DNA from: Aporrectodea caliginosa
Taxonomy: Eukaryota; Annelida; Clitellata; Crassiclitellata; Lumbricidae
Length of the DNA: 64,000 nucleotides
Direction: 5' to 3'
Assembly (NCBI GenBank): GCA_020284085.1
Contig: JACEVL010000059.1
Span: 741,001-805,000 of the forward strand
The notes beneath the pieces were generated by a model. The model searched no databases. It saw only the letters and a program-made list of their open reading frames with translations, and had not been told where the DNA came from. The translations under genes were made by a program, and so were the position numbers. Position 1 is the stretch's first letter; each line of letters opens with the position of its first letter. Below are positions 12,270 through 22,384 of this stretch, one piece after another.

Positions 12270-12565
12270 TCAAACAACTATGCTCGGAACCATTCAACAA
12301 CTTTTTCCAATTCGGTGTTCCCATAGTCAATTAGGAATTCTAATGAAGAGTGGGAATAGAATATACTCGTGTCATCCTCAACTAATATTTAGTAATGAAG
12401 AATATGCTAGGAGAGACATTAGGTAGGTCATTAGTACAGAGAATAGCAGAGGGCCTAAAATGAAACCTTGGGGAACTCCGTATTTGATAAGTGTAACATT
12501 AGAGTGGACACCATTGCAACTAATTAATTGCATTCTATTCTCCAGGTAGCTTTCGAAGCAATTTA
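12270..12565 (-). pseudogene. LINE reverse-transcriptase fragment
   Basis: Minus strand reads SYLENRMQLISCNG and IKYGVPQGFILGPLLF, close to the equivalent block in the 24-30 kb LINE. The YINDL and FADD blocks that should follow are disrupted. Short internal relic. Confidence 0.8.
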
Positions 12566-13327
12566 ATTGGACATTTCAAATCCCATAGATGCTTAACTGC
12601 ATCCATGTCCTCCGTGCTTACTGATGATTATGATGCTGATTATCACAATTCTCAAACATGCATTCAGTGTAATATTCATAGCACTGATAATTGTTACAAT
12701 GGCGTCATAACGCAATAAAATGCTTTCCAGCTTAACGCGAAGCATTCGTTAGCTGAAATGCAGCAGGAATGCTAACTATTAATAGTTTAGCATCAAAGTT
12801 CAACATAATGTTTATAGACTTTGCAGAACTAGGCTGTAATTTCCCAAAGCCTTCTTTAAAGCAACATTTAGAATCATTAAGATGCCATAACCTTGGTCCA
12901 TGTTTCGAAGCACCTAAGTTCTCATAAACAAATTATATCCAAGTGGCGTAATCCAATTTCGATCCTCCATTTTTCAATGATCAGTCAATGAAGCTAAAAT
13001 ATTTCTTGAATGACACAGTATTAATAAGCTTAAAATATGGGCCAATAATATGAACCACCTCTTCATTTTGAATCGAAAGCTCTTGGCCTATATAGAATAC
13101 ATGTAAATTTCCGGCTACCCATGCGTGCGATTTGCGTCTTGACTGACACGCTCCTGGGTTTGACTGAATAATAGTAACTACTTGAATGAGAACACATTCA
13201 TCATCATCATCATCATCAAATACATTTTTACAAAGATCTCAGTATTGCATCTTAAACGTACGCATTACTTTGAAATCTTTCCTTCCATAACCTTTTGTAA
13301 CGATTCTCTACTCTGGTTTTATTTTAG
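12566..13327. other. Probable intron or intergenic DNA, no feature seen
   Basis: No domain or repeat recognised apart from a short TCA run near 13200. The 3' end is the proposed intron upstream of the exon at 13328. Confidence 0.3.
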
Positions 13328-13570
13328 GAAAGAGTGCTCATTTCGTCGAAGTTCGTGGGCTTTCAACCGTAAACGGTGTTTCTTTCTTAAAGAACTCAAC
13401 AGTAGAACAATGTGATGACGACTGCATTAAGAGACCAGACTGCAGCTATTACGAACGGATCAAAGATGGTGAATGCTTTTATCAGCGCGATGTTTGTTGC
13501 CCATGGATGGGCCGAAATCCATTTTCTGAGATGTCTCAAAGACATCCAATACGCTGCGACCCATCAAAAC
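13328..13570 (+). CDS. Host exon: PAN/apple-like Cys-rich module
   Basis: A 243-bp open segment flanked by TTTTATTTTAG and GTGAGTATTT, both good splice sites. The open frame starts two bases into the exon (AAG at 13330) and ends with one spare base, so both borders are phase 1, typical of shuffled extracellular modules. It encodes 80 full codons with seven Cys, including VEQCDDDCIKRPDCSYYE, then GECFYQRDVCCPW and HPIRCDPSK. The C-x3-C-x5-C pattern followed by GEC fits PAN/apple-type modules, which bind protein or carbohydrate outside the cell. No signal peptide is in this exon, so it must be internal. It is the clearest non-transposon coding segment in the window. Family assignment is by pattern, not search. 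Confidence 0.7.
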
Positions 13571-14035
13571 GTGAGTATTTGTTGTGAATCCATCTAATCA
13601 GGAAACTTATCTAGCGCTGCTATTGCAAAGCAGAACAATAAACTATGGCCTCTTTACAGCAACACATAGTCCGAATAACAGATACACGAAGACAGAACAC
13701 TGAGGATTAGGGTGGTCCTTAAAAATAATAGGTTGAATCTACTGTTCGACGAGGTTGCATTTGGCTCCATTCCCTCCAGAAACATCACACAAAAAGTTGT
13801 ACGAAAATATTAATATTTAGGACTCGCACAGCACCATCAAAGTTTTACTATATATCAATATGCGAACACTCGAACAGTAAGCATAATAGTTGTAATCAAC
13901 AATGAATACTTAAACCAGGAATAAATTCAACCACTTGTAGTAGGTCCAGATTACAATTTACAACACAATGACATTTTTGCATGCCTGATTACTAGTGATG
14001 ACACTGATTAGTGATTTTAAAATTATTTATTACAG
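13571..14035 (+). other. Putative intron after the PAN-like exon
   Basis: No repeat or coding signal recognised between the GTGAGT donor and the TTATTACAG at 14027-14035. Confidence 0.3.
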
Positions 14036-14370
14036 TTATTATTATTGCTACTGAGGTACTTAGTCAATGTGAATGGGGCCTTGATCGCTTGATGGCACGC
14101 TCCTTTAATTGTTGGTGCCGAGAACGAGTTGCTTTGGATGCAAAAAACAAACGAGCCAGAAGCATAAGAACCAGAAGCAGATGCGCTATGAGCGGAAGAA
14201 CCATAAGCAGAACCAGCAGCAGAAGAACCAGAAGCAGAACCAGCAGCAGAAGAACTAGAAGCAGAAGAACCAGAAGCAGAAAAATCAGAAGTAGAACCAG
14301 CAACAGAAGAAACAGAAGCAGAGGAACCACAAGCAGAAGAAACAGAACCAGCAGCAGCATAGTGTCATAA
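14036..14370 (+). CDS. Possible downstream exon, Cys then Arg/Ser repeats
   Basis: After TTATTACAG the frame that continues phase 1 from the PAN-like exon is open to TAA at 14368-14370. It begins with a hydrophobic IIIATEVLSQCEWGLDRLMA piece, then FNCWCRERVALDA, then a long Arg/Ser/Thr stretch produced by a CAGAAC/CAGAAG minisatellite (about 14155-14350). The matching phase is encouraging, but the repeat makes an accidental open frame quite possible, and the first ATG in this frame lies inside the segment. Treat as a weak exon candidate. Confidence 0.25.
14155..14350. repeat. CAGAAC/CAGAAG minisatellite
   Basis: Degenerate 6- to 9-bp units of AGAACCAGAAGCAGAACCAG type. Open on both strands by composition (Leu/Val-rich on -). 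Confidence 0.9.
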
Positions 14371-15035
14371 AGTGGAGATTGACACCAGCTTCCACTGTTC
14401 TTACTGCAGAGTGCTTTACAGTTTACAGCGACCAACATGAAGAAACATGGATTCAATGCTTAACATGCAAGCACTGCATGGTGACATCAAATCTGCACCT
14501 TATTGAGCCCGGCGACAAGCAATTTTTACTGTAATTACTGTCGTTAACTATAAATTACAAATGACAGTTTTAATTCATTTTCTCGTTACTGTTGTTAAAT
14601 GTGAAACAAATAATTCAGATAGCTGAATTAGCATTAGCATTGCCTTCATGTTAAATTTGTCCAACCACTTGGGCATGAGCAGTAGTAGGCTATATGCCAC
14701 TTTTTCCCAAGGTGTAGGGGTAAGAGTGGCAATTTCACTTTGTGTTCTGGCGTATTTTGCTAAATATTTTATCACATAATATTATAGTCAATTATAAAGG
14801 TATTTCTGTTAGCTTTATGAGTTTCCAACATGCCAATGAAAAATTGTGGCGTAATGTTATATATTTTTGAAAATATAAAATGTGTTCTAAAAAAATTAAA
14901 AATGTGCTCTTGCCCTGGTCTCCCTATTATGTAAAGTGCTGTTGATTACAATTTTACCAATGAAGAATACAGCTGGTTCTAATGGTGAAAATAAAGCGCA
15001 TTTAAATAGTTAGCGAAATACATTGTTCAACAAGA
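14371..15035. other. Unassigned interval
   Basis: No feature recognised. Confidence 0.4.
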
Positions 15036-15038
15036 AGA

Positions 15039-15106
15039 GTTCAAGTTGTTTAATAGTTCAAGTTGTTTAATAGTTCAAGTTGTTTAATAGTTCAAGTTGT
15101 TTAATA
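15039..15106. repeat. Four tandem copies of a 17-bp unit
   Basis: Unit GTTCAAGTTGTTTAATA repeated four times without visible divergence, indicating a recent expansion. Confidence 0.95.
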
Positions 15107-15582
15107 TGCCCGGAGAAGGATACTCAGATTACTTTACCTGGAGAAACAGATGACAGAGAAAGATCGACGAAATATTATGTGATAATTAGACATAATACCT
15201 CAACATATTGTTTGTGATTGGTGGTAGAAATTACTGCTAATCAAGATATGAAAAAATGAGATCAGGAATATCACAATTGTTGGTCGTAGGAAAATGGCAA
15301 CCGATTTAGCATATTTCGGATATGTCATAACATTGAGGATGGATGGTTTAAAATGGTTTTGTCTGGGAACAAACTCTAGACACTTTGTCCTACCGCTTAA
15401 AGATGACAGGAATTATATCCCAAGGATTTTATTTAAGAGTTTGATGTTGCCCCGTTGACCAAGTCGCCCTTTGCTGGAATAGATATTTAAAAACTATTAA
15501 TTATTTCCATTCTTTTTTTATCTGGCACTACGACTTTCTGTAATGGGTTGCGGTGTGTCAACCTAGTGATTCACTATTAAAC

Positions 15583-15584
<2 letters not shown>
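15107..15584. other. Unassigned interval
   Basis: No supported gene. Short broken frames only. Confidence 0.4.

Positions 15585-15625
<41 letters not shown>
15585..15625. repeat. TA dinucleotide microsatellite
   Basis: About 20 TA repeats. Confidence 0.97.
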
Positions 15626-15628
<3 letters not shown>

Positions 15629-15984
15629 GAACCTATCGGTAACGGAAAAATTGAGTCGTTTAATAGTTATAGTGTAATTGCATCTGTCGCGCTATAATAA
15701 ATGTATTTTGGTTACTGTCTGCCGTAAAATTCACTTAGAGGAAGAGCCTTCAGAGAGTAGAAAAGGTAAATATGTGACTTTGACATCTTTGAAAAGTTTA
15801 CGCAAAATACGACATTGGCAACTAAGTTTGAGGTGAAAAGTGGATAGGAGCGTCGCCAACACTTTTCAAGCGACTGCGCTACATGTATATTGGCAACAAC
15901 AGTGTTCAAGTTGTAACAGAACTGGAAGGGCTTCGTGCAACTTCAAGGGCGGTTACTGTGATGACTGTTACCTGTATTCCTTTA
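15626..15984. other. Unassigned interval
   Basis: No recognised feature. Confidence 0.4.
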
Positions 15985-16500
15985 TTCTGGTTTACCATCT
16001 GGAGTAGTCTGGACGGCTGGCCTGTCATGAACGTATTGTACGCTCTGCAGCACGGCTTATAGGCCGAATACCCAAATTCAGTCACGTGTCAAATTACGTG
16101 ATGGCGAAACTGCGCTGGCTCCCTGTCCATCAGCGTATAGAGTACAGAGTCGCCTCGTCGGTATGTACATGCGAGCTAAACCTCGCTCCAACTTACCTAC
16201 TTGACCTTTGACGGCCTGTTTCGGGTACTCGGAGTAGTCGTTCCCTACGTTCAGCAGAGAAGGGGTGTTCTCAGTCTCGTTCGCAAACGTGCAAAGTGGC
16301 GCTTTTTCTGTGGTAGGCCTGGCAGTTTAGAATGGCTACCTTCTCGAGCTGCGCCTGTTCCCTAGGGCACTCTCTCAAACATTCAGCAAACGCTTGAAAA
16401 CTGTTCTTTTTGACCGTGTTGGAGTCGGGAGCGCCTCTTAGTAGTTTCCTTGAAGAGCTGCTATATAAATACTTGAATGAATAAATGAATGAATGAACAA
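15985..16500 (+). mobile_element. LINE 3' end with AATGA-repeat tail
   Basis: Reads in broken frames as the last part of an L2/CR1-type ORF2, ending TFSKRLKTVLFDRVGVGSAS. It is followed by GCGCCTCTTAGTAGTTTCCT, CTATATAAATA and a GAATGAATGAATGA tail. The same 3' end occurs inverted at 19915-20560 and directly at 63365-63690, defining one family. Confidence 0.85.
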
Positions 16501-17319
16501 TAAGACGATTTGTTTAGCGCCGTAGCTCAGCCGAGGCCGAAAAGAAGGGCGCTTTACATGAGTTCAAGGAATCAACGACAGTCATGTGATTGCTTAAAAA
16601 AGTTGAGCTGTGATTTAAATGTCTTCAGATATGGCGCATTCTTTCCATGGTCTGGGAGACTGGTGCCATGCAGTGGATCTTGCGACAGAGAAGGAACAGT
16701 CGCCAAACCTCGTAGAAGACTGAGAGAATTGTATTAGATTTTTTAATGACGATCATAGCCGACATCTGTTGCGGTTGTACTCAAAGTTTTTCCCATTATA
16801 GCTGACAACGCGACACATCTAATTAAACCGAGTCATCTGTTTTATTTTCATATTATGTATTGCATGCGATCAGTGGAAACTTTATCTCTTGTTTCTCGTT
16901 CCTAGGCAGTGTTTGGTTTTCTACCGTTCTCGGTAGCTGGTCCATGGGTTTAGAATTCGCTGTTCAGTTCAGTACATTCTGACATTTTCTTGATATTCTT
17001 CAGGTCTAACATTCAGACTTGCTTGCCTCAAGTTTCAACCTCCTTACTAAGAGTAGTCAAACCTGTGGATTGACTCCAACCTTTTCGACCTAGCTTTTCC
17101 AACGAATTATCATTTCGGTTTGAGAAAAGGACCATCGATTGATATCTTCTGCAGTACTGTTCTTGCTAATTCTGAGACCGGAACACATGCAGCGGTCTTT
17201 GATGAGCGACCGCGAAGTCCGAAGCTTCCGCCTGCGAACGCCCGCCAATGTTTCAGCACTCCACGCCTTCATCATGAATCATACGTGGAGCTTCGTTATT
17301 GAGGGCAACTCTGTTGAAC
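16501..17319. other. Unassigned interval, possibly LINE-derived at its 3' side
   Basis: From about 17090 the + strand may already belong to the LINE relic that is clear from 17320; before that nothing is recognisable. Confidence 0.35.
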
Positions 17320-17928
17320 AAGAGTAAGATGACTTCTATGCTTTAATTGACTGCGCGCTAAGCCGCTTCTTCTCCCACAGAAAGATGTCGATCAGGAGAA
17401 AGGATCCGTCTGACATGACCCTCACTTGAAATACCTACTACGCCGCAGAAATAAGCTTTTACGCCGTGGTAGAGGTGAGGCTGCGAATGCCCTGGCCGCC
17501 AGGATCAATGACTGTATTGTCAAAACCAATGCTGCCTTCTTCCTGAGTCTTTAAAGTGGCTATCGGAGGCTCTGGACTCTGGACTTAGGTTAGGTGGCTT
17601 CAGGCTTCCTGGCTTCCTGGCCGCCAGGATCAATGACTGTATTGTCAAAACCAATGCTGCCTCCTTCCTGAGTCTTGAAAGTGGCTATCGGAGGCTCTGG
17701 ACTCTGGACTTAGGTTAGGTGGCTTCAGGGATGATGCAGTTAGTCCAGCGGTGATCGGAGACGTAACTTGCGAGACGCTAAACCGACATTATCAAGTTGC
17801 TTCGACTGATCTAGGTTATATCGTGCCATCGCTTAAGCTAACTGCCAACCTTGAACACTCTGTTAATATTGCTGAATTGCTGAATATTACGTATTCAGAG
17901 GATTTGAATCGGTTCGTAGGTCCTCAAC
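17320..17928 (+). pseudogene. LINE ORF2 remnant, part 1 (upstream of RT)
   Basis: Broken + frames give KYLLRRRNKLLRRGRGEAAN and ALAARINDCIVKTN, then LNRHYQVASTDLGYIVPSLK. This order matches the linker between endonuclease and reverse transcriptase in L2/CR1-group LINEs. It contains a 125-bp tandem duplication and is cut at 17928 by a foldback element; the relic resumes at 18421. Confidence 0.8.
17491..17740. repeat. 125-bp tandem duplication
   Basis: The copy starting CCTGGCCGCCAGGATCAATG at 17491 recurs at 17616, nearly identical through GGTTAGGTGGCTTCAGG. It lies inside the LINE remnant and is younger than it. Confidence 0.95.
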
Positions 17929-18411
17929 GGTGTCACGACAACTCGTCGAACGACATTTCGTCTACGACACTTCGTCGAGCGACATTTCGTCGAACGACAT
18001 TTCGTCTACTGAGTTATTTGATGTTGTCACTTTAAAATGGAAGCTTGATTGATGAAAAAAACTGTTTTACGAAATAGAAGTGGGATTGATGAAAACATTC
18101 CTGTGTTGAAATAGAAGCTGGATTGATCGAAATAATTTTCCCGTAAATAGAAGCTGGAAATCAACCTGGATGCATGGGTGAAAATAGGTTTCCATTCAAT
18201 AGAAGCTGGATTGATGAAAATAATCTTGTCAGTAATTAGAAGCTGAATTCCTCAGAATATATAGCACGTTTTAGAGAAACTATACGAAAGCGGCCTCTGT
18301 TGATTAGCCGTAATGGATACAGATACACTGGTAGACGAAATGTCGTTAGACGAATTGTCGTAGACGAAGTGTCGTTAGACGAAATGTCGTTCGACGAGTT
18401 GTCGCGGAACC
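17929..18411. mobile_element. Mutator-like foldback MITE, 9-bp TSD
   Basis: The flanks are GTCCTCAAC at 17920-17928 and 18412-18420, a perfect 9-bp duplication. The arms (about 80 bp, 17929-18010 and 18331-18411) are inverted and built from repeats of CGACATTTCGTC-like units. The ends read GGTGTCACGACAACTCG on the left and, reverse-complemented, GGTTCCGCGACAACTCG on the right. The core is a degenerate roughly 35-bp repeat of the AATAGAAGCTGGATTGATGA type. No coding sequence. A 9-bp duplication points to the Mutator superfamily. Confidence 0.88.
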
Positions 18412-18420
18412 GTCCTCAAC

Positions 18421-18955
18421 TGGCCCTGATGATATCCTTCTTTGCTTTTATCCACCACGGTTCATCTTCTCTCTGCCCCGGTTACGTATCTTTTTTACCG
18501 ATCCCTGGCTTCCTTATACACGCCGCCACAGTGGCGCTGTAACTAAAAACTTACGCCCACAAAATGAAGCAGGCTTTTGGCCCATTTCTATTAATCTGGT
18601 ACTATGCCGCATGCTGGAGAAAATAGTTGTGAGAAGTAACTTTTACCCAGTCTTCGCTTACCCTGAGGCTAATTCTACCGTTAATGACCATTACGCCTTT
18701 CGGCCTTCTTGTTCAACCACATCCGCTCTCTTTACTCTCACCCATGAAATTCTAGATATGTTGCACGATGAGCAGTAAGTTCGTCTTATCTCGCTAGACT
18801 TCTCTCATACCTTTGACACGTTTAGGCACTCATACCTATATGATCACCTCTATGGTGCTATGGATACTGATCGTATCTCACTTCTGACTTTATTTACTTG
18901 ATGCAAATGATTAAGTAATGTGCAGCGGTTCTGAAGTTCTGGGTCGACAGACCAG
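18421..18955 (+). pseudogene. LINE ORF2 remnant, part 2 (RT domain start)
   Basis: Continues the LINE cut at 17928: GPDDIP near 18425, then FRPSCSTTSALFTLTHEILD and LISLDFSHTFDT, which are reverse-transcriptase blocks of L2/CR1-type elements. Stops and frameshifts throughout; the catalytic DD box is not reached. Confidence 0.82.
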
Positions 18956-18959
18956 CGGG

Positions 18960-19195
18960 TTAAAATGGTAAAAACCAACACAGGACTTGTTCAGTATTGT
19001 CAGCATATGTTGTTATAAAGGAGTCTGTATATGAAGTGTCTGTCGTCCTTTGATGGCAGTTGGTATCCATGAGCGCAAGTTTGGAGGTTATAGCCTTTCC
19101 TGCGAGACTCGGGTAGAAATAGTCTAAGCAAATGGTTTGGGTCACAAATTAGGACCCTGAAGAGGGAATCATCGGCCGAAGCGGCCAGTTGCTCC
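18960..19195 (-). pseudogene. LINE ORF2 C-terminal tail, interrupted by hAT copy 2
   Basis: The minus strand reads DDSLFRVLICDPNHLLRLFL then GYNLQTCAHGYQLPSKDDRH and FIYRLLYNNIC before a stop, resembling the last residues of many invertebrate LINE ORF2 proteins. The frame extends to the right border and resumes beyond the hAT insertion at 21703 (KRNGFLPSTASGAEQLAAS). Confidence 0.7.
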
Positions 19196-19664
19196 CAGTG
19201 GCGGATCCAGAGGGGGGCGATTGGGGCGATCGCCCCCCCTAAGAGTCCAAATACTGATTTATTAATTTGAGGATTTGATTGCTATTTGTGTTGTTTTTTA
19301 AATTAATTTTATATAGTCTGTGCACACACACAGCACCTATATTACTACCCTTTGCATATCTTTAAGTATTTTCCCCTCTGATAGAACGAATATGTAGCCT
19401 ATACCGTAGAATGAGGTTACTTTTCCCCGTGTCACTGCATGATGACTGCATGTGGCCCAAATTGAAAAAATGAGTTTTTCACCTTCTGGCCTTCCGTAGT
19501 TATTTCGTGGTTTCGCATCAACGACGTCTATTTTTTTTATTCCCATGCATATAGGCCTACATTCAGCTCAATTTTAGCATATTTTATTATTCCTCTGTAG
19601 GCCTATATGGACAACTCCATTTTAGCATACTTTATTCAAACGATATAAAACCTAAGAAACAAAC

Positions 19665-19805
19665 ATTTAGATTGGTGAAAATAATTCTTTGCTTTAATAG
19701 AGGTTAGATTTATTAAAATTATTTTTTTGCTTATAGAATTAAATCGAAGTTGGATTAATTAAAAATAATTCATTGCGTAAATAGAAGTTGGATTGATGCT
19801 AGCTA
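19665..19805. repeat. Degenerate ~35-bp repeat shared with the foldback MITE
   Basis: Units of the form AAATAGAAGTTGGATTGATG with AAAATAATT spacers occur three to four times here and in the core of the element at 17929-18411. Confidence 0.75.
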
Positions 19806-19914
19806 GAAAAGCTAAAAATCATTGAAATTATTAAATACGTTAAAATGGAGTTGACCATCTATAATAATTAAATGAGATATTACTCTTTACTGAAAAAAAC
19901 AAGAATGAAATTCA

Positions 19915-20560
19915 TTTATTCATTCATAGCGTCCCTTCAAGAAAACTACTCAGAGGCGCTCCCAACTCCAGCTCGGCCATTAAGAATAGCCTTAAGGTGA
20001 GAAAATATCATAGGAGAGAAGGTCCTAGGAAAGGGGCGAAGCTCCAGAGGGAGGCCATTCCAGGTCGAGGGCTCACCATCGAGAAAGCGCGGTTCTGCAT
20101 AATGGAGGTGCGAGCAAAAGGGATAAGTAGGAGACCCTGATCAGATGATCGGAGGGATCAAGAGCCCCTAGCACTAAGGGCAGGTGAGCAGAGCTCACGA
20201 AAATAGGCAAGAGCGAGGCCCAACAGGCAGCGCCAGACTATAGGGCAGCTATCCTAAACGCAATCTGCTGCTCAGAGGGGAGCCAGTGGAGAACGTCGTG
20301 AATGTATCAAAAGACGTTGCCAAATTTGAGGATACGGCCGATAACGCGGGCAGCATAACGCAAGATCCGATCCAAGCACCCCAGTCGACCAGCCGTTAGC
20401 TAGGCCATGGTAGGGCGAGCAACAATTATCAAGTTTAGTTGTGACGAAGGAATGGATAAGAGTGGATCAGGTAGCAGAAGCAGTGGGTGATCGGGCGACA
20501 GTGCGGAGCTGGCGCAATTTGAGCCTCGGTCCAAGGTGACGCCTAGTTCACGCACAGCAG
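19915..20560 (-). mobile_element. LINE 3' end (ATTC tail) inside hAT copy 2
   Basis: Reverse complement of the family seen at 15985-16500 and 63365-63690: tail ATTTATTCATTCAT, then GAGGCGCTCCCAACTCC and the coding remnant GGCCATTCCAGGTCGAGGG. 5'-truncated and decayed. Confidence 0.82.
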
Positions 20561-20699
20561 TAATTAACAGTTATGAACTTATGATACATATACAATGGCG
20601 TTTTACCGTTTCATGAATCACAATCGGTAAACATGTAGCCATTATTTTACCAGAATTTGGTTCTTTTCAATGTAAAATTTGTTGAAATTGCTTCCGAAA

Positions 20700-20900
20700 T
20701 GTTTGCAAGCCTAAAGAATTATTCTAACGGTACCGGTCAGCATTGCATCGGCTGAGAGGAGCTTCTCTTCAGTAGGCCTAGGCCTACGTCTACTAAAAAC
20801 ATGGTTGAGAGACCAAATGGGTCAGGAATGGTTCGCCTATTTAGCCCTCATGAACGCTCGTCGAGAAATTTAAGTAGATGCGGAGAAAGTGATTGATCAC
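20700..20900 (+). pseudogene. hAT transposase dimerisation remnant
   Basis: Readable pieces VSIASAERSFSSVG, RLLKTWLRDQMGQEW and LALMNARREI match the hAT dimerisation region, with one extra GGCCTA-rich insertion and stops. Confidence 0.85.
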
Positions 20901-21038
20901 AAATATTGGAAACAGAAGATTGGAATTTGCTTTGTAACATGTTATAAAGTTGAGAAACTATTAATTTGATAAGTCATTTTAATTATAATTCTTTTGATCT
21001 TGGAAACTACTTTAGATTAAACCTTTAATAAAAATGAA

Positions 21039-21449
21039 GGTACTTAATTGTCTGTTTAACGACCACCAAAATTCTTCATATAGCCTATTACCCCATTTAA
21101 AATTCTTCATATTCTACGTTATTTTAATTTTATGTTACGTCAGAACTTATCTATTACGTCATAAACCTGAACGTTTCGTCATTAGAAACATGGACGACAC
21201 TAACCCTAACCCTGACCCTAACCGACCCTCACGGCGCGTAACAACGAGGCTTAACTTCAACGTAACCGAAATGGACTATACAACTTGAAGTCGTGAGGGT
21301 CGATTAGGGTCAGGGTTATGGTTAGTGTCGTCATTAGAAGACAGATATTAACTGTCGTGAACACATTCCTGTAGGCCTACAGCCTACAGGGGTCTCGTCT
21401 AGTTATAATTAAAAGATCTTTTTTGGTGGTCGTTAAACAGACAAGTACC
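21039..21449. mobile_element. Foldback element with nested inverted repeats
   Basis: The outer arms (GGTACTT...TGTCTGTTTAACGACCACC on the left, its complement ending AAGTACC on the right) are near-perfect over about 28 bp. A second inner inverted repeat of about 41 bp (21192-21234 with 21292-21332) carries CTAACCCTAACCCTGACCC. Flanks are AAAATGAA at 21031-21038 and 21450-21457, an 8-bp duplication. No coding sequence. Confidence 0.85.
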
Positions 21450-21702
21450 AAAATGAAATATTAATGCTTCAAACAATTGTCGTAAAGATCCATAATAATT
21501 TATAGGTAATATTACATCTACTTTTGCAGCAAGGAATCCTTGCTTTTGCAGTTGGCATTTATTTGCAAAAATCTTGGTATAAAATTGTTTACATTTAGAG
21601 CCTAGGCTATATTGCGTTTGATATAATTACTAAATCGCTCATGGGAACCCACAGAAATCGCCCCCCGTAAAGAAAAAGTCTAGATCCGCCCCTGGTTGCT
21701 CC

Positions 21703-21770
21703 GCACCAGAGGCGGTTGAAGGGAGAAACCCGTTTCGCTTTAGCCTCTCCAAAACAATACACAGTTAGCT
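21703..21770 (-). pseudogene. LINE ORF2 tail, part upstream of the hAT insertion
   Basis: Minus strand reads RLKRNGFLPSTASGAEQLAA, which joins in frame with the piece at 18960-19195 once hAT copy 2 and one target copy are left out. This supports the insertion history. Confidence 0.65.
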
Positions 21771-22123
21771 CAAAGAGTCTCCAGTGGCGTGCCCACGTAC
21801 AAACGTGGAGCCAACCAATAGATTCCCGTCGAAAGCTGACAGATGGCATGGATGTTCAGAGTCTCTGAGCCAAGTTGCGTCGAAAGAGTAGAGCGGTCAA
21901 AGGTGGCATTGTTCGCAAACACGATGACGCTGCCGACGAGCAGTCCCTCACTGAAGATGACGCACGTCCGGAAGAATTCATTCATCGTGTGTCGGTCGGT
22001 AGATTGAAACGCCTCTAGTGGCTGAAGGTCAAGGTCACTCCAATGGCCAGTCGCCCGCGTCGGTCGTTTTCCACCGAGACGAAAACACTCGGCAATGACG
22101 GCGCGCAACCGTACACGTTCCAT
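21771..22123 (-). other. Unassigned 117-codon open frame
   Basis: Begins with ATG at 22123 (MERVRLRAVIAECFRLGGKR) and is GC-richer than its surroundings. It includes a hydrophobic segment (SEGLLVGSVIVFANNATFD). No family recognised. Its position just upstream of a LINE tail suggests transposon origin, but this is not shown. Confidence 0.25.
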
Positions 22124-22384
22124 ATGACTGAGGTTCGACCGTACGTCAGAAGGATGGGCCTGATGCAGTCACATGACCAAGGCGACTTGCGAACAAAATA
22201 CCCTCAAACGCACAAAATCCTTGGCAAAACCGATCAATAGTTCCGGTACGCAGAGGCAGTCTTCCTGCCGTAGCTTTCAAGACCATAGATGTTGCTGTGC
22301 CACAGTTTGACGTGTTTCCTCTACAGTGTTGTTTAAATCAGGCCAGAGCCAGAGAACGCTGCTGGCTCGAGCATGCACTGATTT

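Larger units (their letters stand above)
19196..21694 (+). mobile_element. hAT transposon, copy 2, 8-bp TSD GTTGCTCC
   Basis: Left end CAGTGGCGGATCCAGAGGGG and right end GATCCGCCCCTG are the same TIR type as copy 1. The flanks GTTGCTCC (19188-19195 and 21695-21702) match perfectly. At 2,499 bp it holds a decayed dimerisation domain (20700-20900), a minisatellite, a LINE 3' end and a foldback element inserted later. Confidence 0.92.

Noticed and set aside
13200..13220. CRISPR or other bacterial repeat systems in the window
   Set aside because: No array of regularly spaced repeats with unique spacers exists anywhere; all tandem repeats seen are microsatellites, minisatellites or satellites in eukaryotic DNA.
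21783..21866. Tiny hAT element starting CAGTGGCGTGCC with AGAGTCTC on both sides
   Set aside because: The left end and an 8-bp repeat are present, but no matching right terminal repeat precedes the second AGAGTCTC.
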